This document shows positions 45,700 through 58,126 of a DNA stretch of 64,000 nt, one piece after another; the first letter of the stretch is position 1, and every line of letters starts with the position of its first letter. The notes below the pieces were generated by a model. That model worked only from the letters and a program-made list of their open reading frames with translations. It had not been told where the DNA came from and searched no databases. A program made the position numbers and the translations under genes. The DNA comes from Oleomonas cavernae (GTDB taxonomy: Bacteria > Pseudomonadota > Alphaproteobacteria > Zavarziniales > Zavarziniaceae), in NCBI RefSeq assembly GCF_003590945.1, contig NZ_QYUK01000011.1, positions 1,454,001 through 1,518,000 of the forward strand, written 5' to 3'.

Positions 45700-47754
45700 G
45701 GGTCCCCGTCGCCTCGTGAGAATGGCCGTGATGGATCGCCGAACACTCGGCCATGGTGGCCGAGGCGCGGGCGATCGGGTTGGTCAGGTAGAAATCCCTG
45801 ACCGCATAGGTGAAGGCCGAGGCCTCGACCGGGCCGGCCGCGCCGAACGCCGCCCAGTCGGCCGACGCCACCGCGTCGACACGGCCGAAATGCGGCACCG
45901 CCTCGACCAGCCTGGCGCGCAGGGCGACCAGGCTGTCGTAGGGCAGCTTCTTGCCCAGGCGGTCGGACAGGGCGCGGATGATCGCCCAATCCTCGCGGGC
46001 ATCGCCCGGCGGGAAGATCGCCCGCGTGGTCCGCTGCACCCGGCCCTCGGTATTGAGATAGGTGCCGTTCTTTTCCGTGTAGGCGGCACCGGGCAGGATG
46101 ACGTCGGCGCGGTGAGCGCCGGCATCGCCGTGGCTGCCCTGGTAGATCACGAAGGCATGGCCCAGGGCCGTGGTGTCGATCTCGTCAGCACCCAGCAGCC
46201 AGACCGCCTCGATCTCGCCGGCGGCGGCGCTGGCGACGATACCGGCGACATCACGGCCGCCCTCGCCCGGCACGAAGCCCAGGTCGAGGGCCGCCACGCG
46301 CGAGGCCGCGGTGTGCAGCACGTTGAAGCCGTTCCAGCCGTCCTTCACGACGCCCGTCGCTTCCGCGAGGCTGTGCAGCAGCCCCAGGATCGCGGCGCCG
46401 TCGGCACGGGTCAGCGCGCCCTGGCCGACGATGATCAGCGGGTTCTTGGCCGCCTTCATCACCTCGGCAAAGGCATGGCCGCCATTCACCAGGGCCTGGA
46501 GCGTGTCCGCCCCCTCGCCCAGCCACTCGAGTTCATAGGTCAGGTCGACCTTGGGCCCGATCGCCGCGATCTTCACGCCGCGGCGCAGGAACCGCTTGCG
46601 GATACGGGCGTTCAGCACGGCGGCCTCGGTGCCGGGATCGGTGCCGACCAGCAGGATCGCATCGGCCTGATCGATGCCGGCGATCCCGGAATTGAACAGG
46701 TACGAGGCGCGCGCGCCGGCGTCGAGCTTGGCGCCGTCCTGGCGGCAGTCCAGGTTCGGGCTGCCCAGGGCGCCCATCAGGTCCTTCAAGGCCTTGATCG
46801 CCTCGGCATCCATCAGGTCGCCGGCGATCGCCGCGATCTTGGCCCCGGCAGCTTGCCCAGGCGCTCGGCGATGGCGGCAAAGGCCTCGTCCCACGACGCG
46901 GGCAGCAGCTTGCCGCCCTTGCGGACGTAGGGCCGGTCCAGCCGGCGGCGGCGCAGGCCGTCGACGGCGAAGCGCGATTTGTCGGAAATCCACTCCTCGT
47001 TGACGTCGTCGTTCACGCGCGGCAGGACGCGCAGCACCTCGGCCCCGCGGGCGTCGATGCGGATGGCGCTGCCCAGGGCATCCTGCACGTCGACCGACTC
47101 GGTCTTCTTCAGCTCCCACGGCCGGGCCGTGAAGGCATAGGGCTTGGAGGTCAGGGCGCCGACCGGGCACAGGTCGATCACATTGCCCGACAGGTTCGAC
47201 ATCACCGCCTGTTCCAGATAGGTGGTGATTTCCATATTCTCGCCGCGGCCGATGGCGCCGATTTCCTCGGCACCCGCGATTTCCTCGGCGAAGCGGACGC
47301 AACGGGTGCAGTGGATGCACCGTGTCATCGTCGTCTTGATCAGCGGCCCCATGTACTTCTCGGCCACCGCGCGCTTGTTTTCCTGGTAGCGGCTGTGGTC
47401 GAAGCCATAGGCCATGGCCTGGTCCTGCAGGTCGCACTCGCCGCCCTGGTCGCAGATCGGGCAATCCAGCGGGTGGTTGATCAGCAGGAATTCCATGACC
47501 CCGCGGCGCGCCTTGCGCACCAAGGGCGTGTTGGTCTTGATCACCATGCCTTCGGCGGCGGGCATGGCGCAGGAGGCGATCGGCTTGGGCGCTTTTTCCT
47601 GTTCGACCAGGCACATGCGGCAGTTGCCGGCGATCGACAGGCGTTCGTGATAGCAAAAGCGCGGAATCTCGACGCCCGCGGCTTCGCAGGCCTGCAAGAC
47701 ATTGGCACCGGCCGGCACTTCGACGGACTTGCCGTCAACGGTCAAGGTGGGCAT
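45692..47754 (-). CDS. nuoG: NADH-quinone oxidoreductase subunit G (one-base frameshift)
   Basis: The largest peripheral-arm subunit of complex I. The N-terminus has the 2Fe-2S site ([15 protein letters not shown] and a later Cys), then [18 protein letters not shown], the HCTRCVRF 4Fe-4S site and [15 protein letters not shown], followed by a molybdopterin-oxidoreductase-like domain that here ends in a His-rich tail ([17 protein letters not shown]). The frame breaks at the C4 run at 46843-46846; one added base gives [19 protein letters not shown]. Corrected length is about 687 residues. Confidence 0.94.
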
Positions 47755-47766
47755 TGCGTCGTCACC

Positions 47767-49065
47767 TCATTCCGCGGCCTGGGCGCGGGTAACTTTCCGC
47801 GCCTTGTAGTCCGCGATGCGCTGTTCCATCACCGGGCGGAAATGCCGGATCAGGCCCTGGATCGGCCACGCCGCAGCATCGCCCAGGGCGCAGATCGTGT
47901 GGCCTTCCACCTGGGTCGTCACCTCGAGGAGGGTATCGATCTCTTCGGGCTCGGCCTTGCCGATCGCCATGCGTTCCATGACCCGCCACATCCAGCCCGT
48001 GCCCTCGCGGCAAGGCGTGCACTGGCCGCAGGATTCGTGCTTGTAGAACTTGGCCAGGCGGGCGATCGCCTTGATCAGGTCGGTCGACTTGTCCATGACG
48101 ATGACCGCCGCGGTGCCCAGGCCCGAACGGGCGGCACGCAACGAGTCGAAGTCCATCAGCATGTCGTCGCAGATCGCCTTGGGCAGCATCGGCACCGAGG
48201 AACCGCCGGGGATCACCGCCAGCAGGTTGTCCCAGCCGCCGCGCACGCCGCCGCAATGCTTGTCGATCAGTTCCTTGAGGGGGATGCCCATCTCTTCTTC
48301 GACATTGCAGGGCTTGTTCACGTGGCCCGAAATGCAGAAGACCTTGGTGCCCGTGTTGTTGGGCCGGCCGATGCCGGCGAACCAAGCGCCGCCGCGGCGC
48401 AGGATGGTCGGCGCCACCGCGATCGACTCGACGTTGTTCACGGTGGTGGGACAGCCCCAGACGCCGACATTGGCCGGGAACGGCGGCTTGAGGCGCGGCT
48501 GGCCCTTCTTGCCTTCCAGGCTCTGGATCAGGGCGGTTTCCTCGCCGCAGATATAGGCGCCGGCACCGTGGTGCACGAAGACGTCGAAGTCATAGCCGGA
48601 ACCGGCGGCGTTCTTGCCGATCAGGCCCGCGGCATAGGCCTCGTCGACCGCCGCCTGCAGGCGCCAGCGCTCCTGGATGAACTCGCCACGGATATAGATA
48701 TAGGCCGCCACGGCGCGCATGGCGAAGCCGGCCAGCAGGCAGCCCTCGATCAGCTTGTGCGGGTCGTGACGCATGATGTCACGGTCCTTGCAGGTACCGG
48801 GCTCGGACTCGTCGGCATTGACCACGAGGTAGCTGGGCCGGCCGTCCGACACCTTGGGCATGAAGGACCACTTCATGCCGGTCGGGAAGCCGGCGCCGCC
48901 GCGGCCGCGCAGGCCGCTGGCCTTCATCTCACTGATGATCCAGTCCTGGCCCTTGGCGATGATCGCCGCCGTGCCGTCCCAGTCGCCCCGCGCCTGGGCA
49001 CCCTTGAGGCCTGAATCGTGAAACCCGTAGAGATTGGTGAAGATGCGGTCCTTGTCGCTCAGCAT
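47767..49065 (-). CDS. nuoF: NADH-quinone oxidoreductase subunit F
   Basis: The NADH- and FMN-binding subunit of complex I with cluster N3; 432 residues. Motifs in order: [20 protein letters not shown] (NADH site), [37 protein letters not shown] (FMN), and the 4Fe-4S ligands in [14 protein letters not shown] with a further Cys in TICALGDAA. The ATG at 49065 ([14 protein letters not shown]) is the family start; an earlier in-frame start at 49119 would overlap nuoE. Confidence 0.96.
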   Translation of the reverse strand: MLSDKDRIFTNLYGFHDSGLKGAQARGDWDGTAAIIAKGQDWIISEMKASGLRGRGGAGFPTGMKWSFMPKVSDGRPSYLVVNADESEPGTCKDRDIMRHDPHKLIEGCLLAGFAMRAVAAYIYIRGEFIQERWRLQAAVDEAYAAGLIGKNAAGSGYDFDVFVHHGAGAYICGEETALIQSLEGKKGQPRLKPPFPANVGVWGCPTTVNNVESIAVAPTILRRGGAWFAGIGRPNNTGTKVFCISGHVNKPCNVEEEMGIPLKELIDKHCGGVRGGWDNLLAVIPGGSSVPMLPKAICDDMLMDFDSLRAARSGLGTAAVIVMDKSTDLIKAIARLAKFYKHESCGQCTPCREGTGWMWRVMERMAIGKAEPEEIDTLLEVTTQVEGHTICALGDAAAWPIQGLIRHFRPVMEQRIADYKARKVTRAQAAE

Positions 49066-49070
49066 CCGCC

Positions 49071-49688
49071 TTACTCCCCGGCCACGTCGGTCAGCGTCGT
49101 GGGACCACCCACGGGACACGACGTCTGGCGATCGATCTGCGGCCCGATCTTCGGGTTCTCGCCCCGGGCCAGCGCATCGAGCAGCGCCGTGGTCGAATCC
49201 GCGTCCAGGTCTTCATAGAAACTGTCGTTCACCTGGACCATCGGCGCGTTCACGCAGGCGCCCAGGCATTCGACTTCCATCAGGCTGAACTGGCCGTCCG
49301 CCGTGGTGTGGCCGACCTCGATGCCCAGCCGCTTCTTGCAGGCCGCCAGCACGTCGTCGGAGCCGCGCAGCCAGCACGGCGTCGTCGTGCACACCTGCAC
49401 CAGGTGCTTGCCGACCGGTGCGAGGTTGAACATCGTGTAGAACGTCACCACCTCATAGGCGCGGATGATCGCCATATCGAGCAGCTTGGCCAGATATTCG
49501 ATCGCCGCGCGCGGCAGCCAGCCGCCCGCCTGCCGCTGCGCAATGTCGAGCAGCGGCACGATCGCGCTCTGCTGCCGGCCTTGCGGGTAGCGCGCGATGA
49601 TGATGTCGGCCAGGGCCTTGTTCTGCGCCGTGAACTCGAAGCTCGCCGGCTGTTCGAACGGCCCCGCGGGCTGCACTCCTGCGCTCAA
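49071..49688 (-). CDS. nuoE: NADH-quinone oxidoreductase subunit E
   Basis: The thioredoxin-like subunit with 2Fe-2S cluster N1a; 205 residues. The four Cys ligands are in [12 protein letters not shown] and [15 protein letters not shown]. The N-terminal helical part includes [20 protein letters not shown]. The start overlaps the nuoD end by 4 bp (ATGA), and the gene ends 5 bp before nuoF. Confidence 0.95.
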   Translation of the reverse strand: MSAGVQPAGPFEQPASFEFTAQNKALADIIIARYPQGRQQSAIVPLLDIAQRQAGGWLPRAAIEYLAKLLDMAIIRAYEVVTFYTMFNLAPVGKHLVQVCTTTPCWLRGSDDVLAACKKRLGIEVGHTTADGQFSLMEVECLGACVNAPMVQVNDSFYEDLDADSTTALLDALARGENPKIGPQIDRQTSCPVGGPTTLTDVAGE

Positions 49689-50863
49689 CGGTCGACCTCC
49701 CCGAACACGATATCCTGACTGCCGATGATCGCCGGCGCATCCGCCAGCATGTGCCCCTTACCCATGAAATTCATGGCCTGCAAATGGGCGAAGGCCGGCG
49801 CGCGGATCTTGCAGCGATAGGGCTTGTTGGTGCCGTCGGCGACCAGGTAGACCGCGAACTCGCCCTTGGGCGCCTCGACCGCGGCATAGACTTCGCCCGC
49901 CGGCACGTGGAAGCCTTCGGTGTAGAGCTTGAAGTGATGAATCAGCGCTTCCATCGAGCGCTTCATGTCGCCGCGCTTGGGCGGCGCCACCTTGCCGTCC
50001 TCGGTCATCACCGGGCCCTTGGGCATGGTGTTGATGGCCTGGCGGATGATCTTCAGCGACTCGCGCATCTCGTAGAAGCGCAGCACGAAGCGGTCGTAAC
50101 TGTCGCCATTACGGCCGACCGGCACGTCGAAGTCGAACTTCTCGTAGCCGTCGTAGGGTTGCGCCTTGCGCAGGTCCCAGGCGACGCCCGAACCGCGCAG
50201 CATCGGGCCGGTGAAGCCCCAGGCGATCGCATCCTCGGCCGAGACGGTACCGATATCGACGTTGCGCTGCTTGAAGATGCGGTTGCCGACGATCAGGGTC
50301 TCGAGGTCGTCGAGCACCTTGGGGAAGCTCTCGGTCCAGGCCATGATGTCTTCGGCCAGGCCCGCCGGCATGTCCTGGTGCACGCCGCCGACGCGGAAAT
50401 AGGCGGCATGGAGACGCGCGCCCGACACCCGCTCGTAGAAGCACATCAGCTTCTCGCGCTCCTCGAAGCCCCACAGGATAGGGGTGAGCGCGCCGACGTC
50501 CATGCCGTGGGACATGGTGTTCATCAAATGGTTGGTGATGCGGCCGATCTCGCACCACAGCACGCGCAGATACTGCGCGCGTTCCGGGATCGCGCAGCCG
50601 ATCAGCTTTTCCGCGGCCAGGCAGAAGGCGTGTTCCTGGTTCATCGGCGCGACATAATCGAGGCGATCGAAATAGGGCACGGCCTGCATATAGGTCTTGT
50701 GCTCGATCAGCTTCTCGGTGCCGCGATGGAGCAGGCCGATATGCGGATCGCAGCGCTCGATCATCTCGCCGTCGAGTTCCATGACGAGACGCAGCACGCC
50801 GTGGGCCGCGGGGTGCTGCGGCCCGAAGTTCAGGCTGTAGGTCTTGATGTCGACTTCGGCCAT
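49685..50863 (-). CDS. nuoD: NADH-quinone oxidoreductase subunit D
   Basis: The 49-kDa-type subunit that, with NuoB, forms the quinone-binding site. From the ATG at 50863 ([20 protein letters not shown]) it has 392 residues. Typical stretches are [60 protein letters not shown] and the C-terminal DIVFGEVDR. It follows nuoC, with NuoC and NuoD as separate proteins, not fused as in E. coli. Confidence 0.96.
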   Translation of the reverse strand: MAEVDIKTYSLNFGPQHPAAHGVLRLVMELDGEMIERCDPHIGLLHRGTEKLIEHKTYMQAVPYFDRLDYVAPMNQEHAFCLAAEKLIGCAIPERAQYLRVLWCEIGRITNHLMNTMSHGMDVGALTPILWGFEEREKLMCFYERVSGARLHAAYFRVGGVHQDMPAGLAEDIMAWTESFPKVLDDLETLIVGNRIFKQRNVDIGTVSAEDAIAWGFTGPMLRGSGVAWDLRKAQPYDGYEKFDFDVPVGRNGDSYDRFVLRFYEMRESLKIIRQAINTMPKGPVMTEDGKVAPPKRGDMKRSMEALIHHFKLYTEGFHVPAGEVYAAVEAPKGEFAVYLVADGTNKPYRCKIRAPAFAHLQAMNFMGKGHMLADAPAIIGSQDIVFGEVDR

Positions 50864-50870
50864 GGTCTTC

Positions 50871-51524
50871 TCACGCCTTCGCGGCCGGGGCCGCAGGGGC
50901 CGGCGCCGCGGCCTTCTCGTCACCCGGCAGGATGTAATTCGCCCCTTCCCAGGGGCTCATGAAGTCGAAGCGGCGGAATTCCTGGGTCAGCTTCACCGGC
51001 TCGTAGACCACGCGCTTCTGCTCTTCATCGTAGCGCAGCTCGACATAGCCGGTCAGCGGGAAGTCCTTGCGCAGCGGATGCCCTTCGAAACCGTAGTCGG
51101 TGAGGATGCGGCGCAGGTCCGGGTGATCGGCAAAGAAGATGCCGAAGAGATCCCAGGCCTCGCGCTCGAACCAGTCGGCAGTCGGGTAGAGCGCGGTGGC
51201 GGACGGGACCGGCGTCTCCTCGTCGGTCTGCACCTTCACCCGCAGGCGCAGGTTCTTGCGCATCGACAGCAGGTGATAGACGACGTCGAAGCGCTTCTCG
51301 CGCTCGGGGTAATCGACCCCGCAGACGTCGACGAGCTGGTCCAGCTTCAGGTCGGCATCGTCGCGCAGGAAGCGCAGCAGGTCGATGATCTTCGATGCCT
51401 GCGCAGTCGCCGTGACCTCGCCCACCGCCAGGGTCACGCCGGTCAGGCCCAGCGTGCCGCCGACCAGCGACTCGAGACGGGCCTTGAGCGCGTCGAGAGC
51501 AGTGTCATTTGGATAGAGCGCCAT
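50871..51524 (-). CDS. nuoC: NADH-quinone oxidoreductase subunit C
   Basis: The 30-kDa-type peripheral subunit of complex I; 217 residues. The family signature is complete: [40 protein letters not shown]. The C-terminus ends in an Ala/Pro-rich tail ([14 protein letters not shown]). It begins 9 bp after nuoB and ends 7 bp before nuoD. Confidence 0.95.
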   Translation of the reverse strand: MALYPNDTALDALKARLESLVGGTLGLTGVTLAVGEVTATAQASKIIDLLRFLRDDADLKLDQLVDVCGVDYPEREKRFDVVYHLLSMRKNLRLRVKVQTDEETPVPSATALYPTADWFEREAWDLFGIFFADHPDLRRILTDYGFEGHPLRKDFPLTGYVELRYDEEQKRVVYEPVKLTQEFRRFDFMSPWEGANYILPGDEKAAAPAPAAPAAKA

Positions 51525-51533
51525 CCCCTGCCC

Positions 51534-52076
51534 TCACCGCGCGATGGTTACGGTACGGCGGATCTTCTTCTGCAATTGCAGAATGCCGTACAGCAGGGCT
51601 TCGGCCGTGGGCGGACAGCCCGGCACGTAGATGTCGACCGGCACGATGCGGTCGCAGCCGCGCACCACCGAATAGGAATAGTGGTAATAGCCGCCGCCGT
51701 TGGCACAGCTGCCCATCGAGATCACCCAGCGCGGCTCCGACATCTGGTCGTAGACCTTGCGCATGGCGGGCGCCATCTTGTTGGTCAGGGTGCCGGCGAC
51801 GATCATCACGTCGGACTGGCGCGGGCTGGCCCGCGGGGCGACGCCGAAGCGCTCCATGTCATAGCGCGGCATCGACGAGTGCATCATCTCGACCGCGCAG
51901 CAGGCCAAGCCGAAGGTCATCCACCACAGCGAACCGGTACGGGCCCAGTTGACCAGATTGTCGAGGTTGGTGACCAGGAAGCCCTTGTCCGCCAATTCAT
52001 CGGAAATGTCGGTGAAGAACGGATCCTTGACGGGGACGACCGAGCCATCCGCCGCCGGAGAGGTGATCACTCCCAT
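51534..52076 (-). CDS. nuoB: NADH-quinone oxidoreductase subunit B
   Basis: Carries cluster N2, the last iron-sulfur cluster before quinone. From the ATG at 52076 it has 180 residues. Cluster ligands are in [33 protein letters not shown] and [17 protein letters not shown]. It overlaps the end of nuoA by 10 bp. A second start, 21 bp upstream (52097), would add seven residues; the downstream ATG (MGVITSPA) was preferred. Confidence 0.95.
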   Translation of the reverse strand: MGVITSPAADGSVVPVKDPFFTDISDELADKGFLVTNLDNLVNWARTGSLWWMTFGLACCAVEMMHSSMPRYDMERFGVAPRASPRQSDVMIVAGTLTNKMAPAMRKVYDQMSEPRWVISMGSCANGGGYYHYSYSVVRGCDRIVPVDIYVPGCPPTAEALLYGILQLQKKIRRTVTIAR

Positions 52077-52432
52077 TCGAGGGCCCCCTTCTTCCATTCA
52101 TACATGAAGCCGACGGTCAGCACGCCGAGGAACACCATCATCGACCAGAAGCCGAAGGTGCCGATGGCGCCCAGTGACACAGCCCAGGGAAACAGGAAGG
52201 CGACTTCCAGGTCGAAGATGATGAACAGGATCGACACCAGGTAGAAGCGCACGTCGAACCGGCCGCGTGCATCGGAAAAGGCATCGAAACCGCATTCATA
52301 GGCCGAGAGCTTCTCGGCATCCGGCTTCTGCTGACCGGCAACCAGCGACGCGACGATCATCGCGATCGACAAACCAAGAGCGACCCCGAGAAAAATCAGG
52401 ATCGGCAGATATTCCCTGAGCAGCTCGTCCAT
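52067..52432 (-). CDS. nuoA: NADH-quinone oxidoreductase subunit A
   Basis: First gene of the nuo operon: a three-helix membrane subunit next to the quinone site. Conserved segments are [40 protein letters not shown] and FLFPWA. With the ATG at 52432 ([15 protein letters not shown]) it has 121 residues, the family length. Earlier in-frame starts at 52489 and 52522 would add a non-conserved N-terminus. Confidence 0.94.
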   Translation of the reverse strand: MDELLREYLPILIFLGVALGLSIAMIVASLVAGQQKPDAEKLSAYECGFDAFSDARGRFDVRFYLVSILFIIFDLEVAFLFPWAVSLGAIGTFGFWSMMVFLGVLTVGFMYEWKKGALEWE

Positions 52433-52584
52433 GGGAGACCCGTCAAGCGCGAGGATAAGGACGGCGGGATCGGAAGCACTTGACGCCATGGCGACGCGCC
52501 GTTCAGCCCGCCACCGCGACAACCACCAACCCCGTCGACCGAAGGAGTATAGGCAGCGGATTAGCTCAAAGAAAGTGATCGGTC

Positions 52585-52615
52585 CAGCGCAAAGCGCTGC
52601 GTCTTATCGCAGCGC
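52585..52615 (-). promoter_or_regulatory. Two mutually exclusive hairpins upstream of nuoA
   Basis: GCGCTGCG (52594-52601) can pair with CGCAGCGC (52608-52615) in an 8-bp perfect stem, or its GCGCTG part can pair with CAGCGC (52585-52590) across AAA. The shared arm makes the two folds exclusive, a layout seen in attenuators. It lies 153 bp before the nuoA start, between nuoA and tRNA-Asp. Confidence 0.4.
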
Positions 52616-52690
52616 AACGCATGAGCCCATGGCATTGACATAAAAGTCGAAATTGCCGCGAGTGAGTCGCAACTGGCGGCCCGGCACAAC

Positions 52691-52716
52691 AAAAAGGCCG
52701 CCCGAAGGCGGCCTTT
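52691..52716 (-). terminator. Terminator downstream of tRNA-Asp
   Basis: AAAGGCCGCC and GGCGGCCTTT form a 10-bp perfect stem around a 4-base loop, followed on the minus strand by TTTTT. It ends transcription of tRNA-Asp before the nuo operon. Confidence 0.85.
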
Positions 52717-52730
52717 GAGTTGCTTCGCGA

Positions 52731-52807
<77 letters not shown>

Positions 52808-52966
52808 TTAGCCAGCGAAGGCGGCTTGTTTATGACGATGGGTGATGGGTGTCAAGCATCTTCGAGCGCCATCGAAAGCGTGACGGCGATCATGGCTGCG
52901 ATCGACGTTTGGGGGCATTGTAGATCGGGCATCGGCGCACCCGACGGCGGCACGCAGAGGGCGGGA

Positions 52967-53608
52967 ATGTACAAGAAATACCCCTATTCACAGGACCGGC
53001 TGCTGAAGCAGTCGACCACGGACAAGGATCTGCTGGAGGGTATCTGCGTCGCCTTGAGCGATTATTGGCTCTACCTGATGCACAAGAATCCGCAGCAGCC
53101 GCCCCCTGAGCGAATCGCGGCGCTGAAAGCCAAGGACCTGTTCAAGGAGGCCATGGATCATCAGCGGAAGTATTCCAAGGACCGGGCCCAGTTCGGCCCC
53201 GTGGTCAGCCGCGGCATCGCCGGCGCCCGCTTAGGCCTGGCCTACGATCCCGAGAAGACCACGATCATGCGGATGCCCCACGACCTGATTCCCGGCAATC
53301 CGATCGAACAGACGCCCGACCAGATCATCCAGCAGATGATGCGCGACATCGCCGGCATCGGCTCGGCCATCTCGTGGAGCCTGCGCTTCGCCAACGGCCA
53401 GGGCGGCCATGCCATCGCCGGCGCCACGACCCTGCAGTCACAGTCGGAAAACATGCATATGCAGGTGACTCACCTGTTCGATCCCAATATCGGCGAACTG
53501 GTCGGCTCGCCCCGGGACGCGAAGGCGATGATCGAGGAAATCGCCACCTTCTACACCAGCGACGGCCTGATCATCGAATCGGTGCGTCGCACCGGCGCCG
53601 ATTTCTGA
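52967..53608 (+). CDS. Predicted YopT-like (family C58) cysteine peptidase
   Basis: The 213-residue protein shows the C-H-D layout of clan CA family C58: Cys27 in EGICVALSDYWLYLM, His148 in GQGGHAIAG and Asp172 in HLFDPNIGEL. In this family (YopT, AvrPphB) the same three motifs form the active site, and targets are host proteins or the enzyme itself. The middle (about 45-140) is variable and helical. No signal peptide or membrane helix is seen, and no secretion system is nearby. The ATG at 52967 follows GAGGGCGGGA. It is the only plus-strand gene here, between two tRNA genes, which suggests acquisition. The fold call is motif-based. Confidence 0.65.
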   Translation: MYKKYPYSQDRLLKQSTTDKDLLEGICVALSDYWLYLMHKNPQQPPPERIAALKAKDLFKEAMDHQRKYSKDRAQFGPVVSRGIAGARLGLAYDPEKTTIMRMPHDLIPGNPIEQTPDQIIQQMMRDIAGIGSAISWSLRFANGQGGHAIAGATTLQSQSENMHMQVTHLFDPNIGELVGSPRDAKAMIEEIATFYTSDGLIIESVRRTGADF

Positions 53609-53616
53609 CGGCGGGA

Positions 53617-53691
53617 TGGTGGGCGATGACGGGATCGAACCGCCGACATTCTCGGTGTAAACGAGACGCTCTACCGCTGAGCTAATCGCCC
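53617..53691 (-). tRNA. tRNA-Val (TAC)
   Basis: The 75-base gene on the minus strand begins GGGCGATTAGCTCAGCGG and has a 7-bp acceptor stem. The anticodon stem TCTCG/CGAGA holds the loop TTTACAC, anticodon TAC. The T arm GGCGGTTCGATCCCGTC follows, and CCA is encoded (TGG at 53617-53619). Confidence 0.95.
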
Positions 53692-53769
53692 GCCGTCGTG
53701 GCCAGCCTGCCGGCTTGGCCCAGAAATGGCACCGGCCGCGCCGAAAGTCGAGCGCGGCCGGCAGACATC

Positions 53770-53793
53770 GCCCATGCCTGGCCAGGCATGGGC
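53770..53793 (-). terminator. Palindromic terminator-like hairpin after the HU gene
   Basis: GCCCATGCCTGG (53770-53781) is followed immediately by its exact reverse complement CCAGGCATGGGC (53782-53793). No T tract follows, so termination may be weak or factor-dependent. Confidence 0.55.
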
Positions 53794-53803
53794 ATCGGTC
53801 ACA

Positions 53804-54076
53804 TCAGTTCAAGGCGTCCTTCAGACCCTTGCCCGGACGGAACTTGGGCTGGGTCGACGCCGGGATCTTGATCTTCTCGCCGGTGCGGGGGTTACGGCCC
53901 TCCGAGGCGGCACGCTTCACGACGTCGAACGTCCCGAAGCCCACCAGACGAACATCATCGCCCTTCTTCAGCGCCTTGGTGATCGCCTCGAACACGGCAT
54001 CGACGGCCTTGCCGGAATCCGCCTTTGAAAGTTCAGCCGCGTCGGCCACAGCCGCGATCAGGTCGTTCTTGTTCAC
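53804..54076 (-). CDS. hup: HU-family DNA-binding protein
   Basis: A nucleoid protein that bends and compacts DNA as a dimer; 90 residues. The N-terminal helices (NKNDLIAAVADAAELSKADS) and the signature GFGTFDVVKRAASEGRNPRT with the DNA-clasping arm GEKIKIPASTQPKFRPGK are intact. It starts at GTG 54076 with GGGGGCGAG upstream; an upstream extension of the frame is not coding. It follows lon, as in most proteobacteria, but after a strong terminator and so with its own promoter. Confidence 0.95.
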   Translation of the reverse strand: MNKNDLIAAVADAAELSKADSGKAVDAVFEAITKALKKGDDVRLVGFGTFDVVKRAASEGRNPRTGEKIKIPASTQPKFRPGKGLKDALN

Positions 54077-54199
54077 ACTCGCCCCCTTTATTGAGGTTGT
54101 TGCTCCGGCCGAAACGCCCGCCGGAATCGCCGCGAGTGTAGAAGCGCGACCTAGGCCCGTCAAAACAAAAAACCAAGGATTTCCGCCGTTCGCAGGGGC

Positions 54200-54241
54200 A
54201 AAAAGAAAGCGCCACCGTCGTCTTTGCGACGACGGTGGCGC
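54200..54241 (-). terminator. Rho-independent terminator of lon
   Basis: GCGCCACCGTCGTC (54209-54222) and GACGACGGTGGCGC (54228-54241) form a 14-bp perfect stem with a 5-base loop. On the minus strand TTTCTTTTT follows. It separates lon from hup. Confidence 0.88.
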
Positions 54242-54258
54242 CGGTCATGTCTGGCCTA

Positions 54259-56673
54259 TCAGTGCGTAACCAGTGTGTCGACTTCCGGCTTGGCCTCGGG
54301 CGTCGCCGGCTTGGTTTCCGGCTCGGGCGACCATTCGATCGGCTCGACCGGGCGCGACAGGGCACGGGCCAGGACCTCGTCGACCGTGGCGACCGGCACG
54401 ATTTCCAGGCCGGCCTTCACGTTGTCGGGGATCTCGGCCAGGTCCTTCTCGTTCTCCTTGGGGATGAGAACGGTCTTGATCCCGCCGCGCAGGGCCGCCA
54501 GCAGCTTCTCCTTCAAGCCGCCGATCGGGAACACCCGGCCACGCAGGGTAATCTCACCCGTCATGGCGATGTCGCGCCGCACCGGATTCTGCGTCAGCAC
54601 CGAGACGATCGAGGTTACCATGGCGACACCGGCCGACGGCCCGTCCTTCGGGGTCGCCCCCTCCGGCACGTGGACGTGGATGTCGCTCTTGTCGAACAGC
54701 GGCGGCTTGATGCCGAAGGAGACGGCCCGGCTGCGGACATAGGAGGCCGCCGCCTGCACGCTTTCCTGCATCACGTCGCCCAGCTTGCCGGTGATGGTCA
54801 TCTTGCCCTTGCCGGGCAGCATGACCGCCTCGATCTGCAGCAACTCGCCGCCGACCTCGGTCCAGGCCAGGCCGGTGACGATGCCGACCAGATCCTCGGC
54901 CTCGATCTCGCCGAAGCGGAACCGGCGCACGCCGGCGTACTTCTCGAGATTGGCCGAGGTCACGGTGATCGACTTGACGCCGTCCTGCAGGATCTCGCGG
55001 ATCGCCTTGCGGGAGAGGTTGGCCAGCTCGCGCTCCAGGTTACGCACGCCCGCTTCACGGGTGTAGTAACGCACCAGATCGCGCAGGGCCTCGTCTTCGA
55101 TCGCCCACTCGCCCTTCTTCAGGCCGTGTGCCTCGATCTGCTTCTCGACCAGGTGCCGCTTGGCGATCTCGACCTTTTCATCCTCCGTGTAACCGGCGAT
55201 GCGGATGATCTCCATGCGGTCCAGCAGCGGCTGCGGCATGCGCAGGCTGTTGGCCGTGGTCACGAACATCACGTCCGACAGGTCGTAGTCGACTTCCAGG
55301 TAGTGATCCGCGAAGGTCGAGTTCTGTTCGGGGTCCAGGACCTCGAGCAGGGCCGACGACGGGTCGCCGCGGAAGTCCTGGCCCATCTTGTCGATCTCGT
55401 CGAGCAGGAACAGCGGGTTGGACGCCTTGGCCTTCTTCATCGCCTGGATGACCTTGCCGGGCATCGAGCCGATGTAGGTGCGCCGATGGCCCCGGATCTC
55501 GGCCTCGTCACGCACGCCGCCCAGGCTCATCCGGATGAACTGGCGCCCGGTCGACTTGGCCAGCGACTTGCCCAGCGAGGTCTTGCCGACGCCCGGCGGG
55601 CCGACCAGGCACAGGATCGGGCCCTTGACCTTGGTCGCCCGCTGCTGGACCGCGAGATACTCGAGAATCCGCTCCTTGACCTTGTCCAGGCCATAGTGAT
55701 CGGCGTCGAGCACCTTCTGGGCCTCGCGGATGTCCTTCTTGACCTTGGACTTCTTGCCCCACGGAATAGACAACAGCCAGTCGAGGTAGTTGCGCACCAC
55801 CGTCGCCTCGGCCGACATCGGGCTCATCGAGCGCAGCTTCTTGATCTCGGCGGCGGCCTTCTCGCGCGCTTCCTTCGACAGCTTGGTCTTCTTGACCCGC
55901 TCCTCGATCTCGGCGACCTCGTCGCGGCCTTCCTCGCCCTCGCCCAGTTCCTTCTGAATGGCCTTCATCTGCTCATTCAGATAGTACTCGCGCTGGGTCT
56001 TCTCCATCTGGCGCTTCACGCGGCTACGGATCTTCTTTTCGACCTGCAGCACGCCGATCTCGCCTTCCATCAGGCCGTAGACCTTCTCCAGGCGCTCGGA
56101 AATCTTGATGATTTCCAGCACGTCCTGCTTGTCCGAGACCTTGGTCGCCAGGTGCGAGGCCACGGTGTCGGCCAGCTTGGACGCGTCCTCGATCTGGTTC
56201 ACCGAAACCAGGACCTCGGGCGGAACCTTCTTGTTCAACTTCACATATTGTTCGAACTGCGAGACGACCGAACGGGCCAGCGCATCGATCTCGCGCTTGT
56301 CGCCTTCCTCGTCCTCGACCGTGACGGCACGGGCCTGGAAGAAGGCATCGTTCTCGACGAAATCGGTGATGCGCGCCCGCGCGCCGCCTTCGACCAGCAC
56401 CTTCACGGTGCCGTCGGGCAATTTCAGCAGTTGCAGCACCGAGGCGACGGTGCCGACTTCATAGATGTCCTTCTCGGTCGGATTGTCCTGGCCGGCGTTA
56501 CGCTGGGCGACGAGCAGGATCTGCTTGTCGTCCTTCATCACATCCTCGAGCGCCTTCACCGACTTTTCGCGACCGACGAACAGCGGCACGATCATGTGGG
56601 GGAAGACAACGATATCGCGCAGCGGCAGCACCGCGTAGACGGCGGCAGAACCGGGGTCGATGGTTTTGCTCAT
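54259..56673 (-). CDS. lon: ATP-dependent protease Lon
   Basis: The major cytoplasmic protease for damaged and regulatory proteins; 804 residues. The N-terminal substrate domain starts [21 protein letters not shown] coiled region precedes the AAA+ module, with Walker [15 protein letters not shown] and Walker [13 protein letters not shown]. The C-terminal protease domain has the catalytic Ser in [12 protein letters not shown] and the Lys in [13 protein letters not shown]. The ATG at 56673 ([15 protein letters not shown]) is the family start. It lies 188 bp downstream of clpX. Confidence 0.96.
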   Translation of the reverse strand: MSKTIDPGSAAVYAVLPLRDIVVFPHMIVPLFVGREKSVKALEDVMKDDKQILLVAQRNAGQDNPTEKDIYEVGTVASVLQLLKLPDGTVKVLVEGGARARITDFVENDAFFQARAVTVEDEEGDKREIDALARSVVSQFEQYVKLNKKVPPEVLVSVNQIEDASKLADTVASHLATKVSDKQDVLEIIKISERLEKVYGLMEGEIGVLQVEKKIRSRVKRQMEKTQREYYLNEQMKAIQKELGEGEEGRDEVAEIEERVKKTKLSKEAREKAAAEIKKLRSMSPMSAEATVVRNYLDWLLSIPWGKKSKVKKDIREAQKVLDADHYGLDKVKERILEYLAVQQRATKVKGPILCLVGPPGVGKTSLGKSLAKSTGRQFIRMSLGGVRDEAEIRGHRRTYIGSMPGKVIQAMKKAKASNPLFLLDEIDKMGQDFRGDPSSALLEVLDPEQNSTFADHYLEVDYDLSDVMFVTTANSLRMPQPLLDRMEIIRIAGYTEDEKVEIAKRHLVEKQIEAHGLKKGEWAIEDEALRDLVRYYTREAGVRNLERELANLSRKAIREILQDGVKSITVTSANLEKYAGVRRFRFGEIEAEDLVGIVTGLAWTEVGGELLQIEAVMLPGKGKMTITGKLGDVMQESVQAAASYVRSRAVSFGIKPPLFDKSDIHVHVPEGATPKDGPSAGVAMVTSIVSVLTQNPVRRDIAMTGEITLRGRVFPIGGLKEKLLAALRGGIKTVLIPKENEKDLAEIPDNVKAGLEIVPVATVDEVLARALSRPVEPIEWSPEPETKPATPEAKPEVDTLVTH

Positions 56674-56861
56674 GATCTGTCTTTCTGGATGGGCCGATTC
56701 CAGGCCAGCCCTCGCCGAGGCACCGACCTGATCGCCCGTAGGGGGACAGGCTTCTCCCTGAGATGCCAAAACCGACACCGCAGCTCGAATAGTTAACGAA
56801 ATGAGGGTGGTGACGCCCCGGTTCAAGAGGGGCGTCACCGCGGGCGCGTATGGCTGCCCTG

Positions 56862-58126
<1,265 letters not shown>

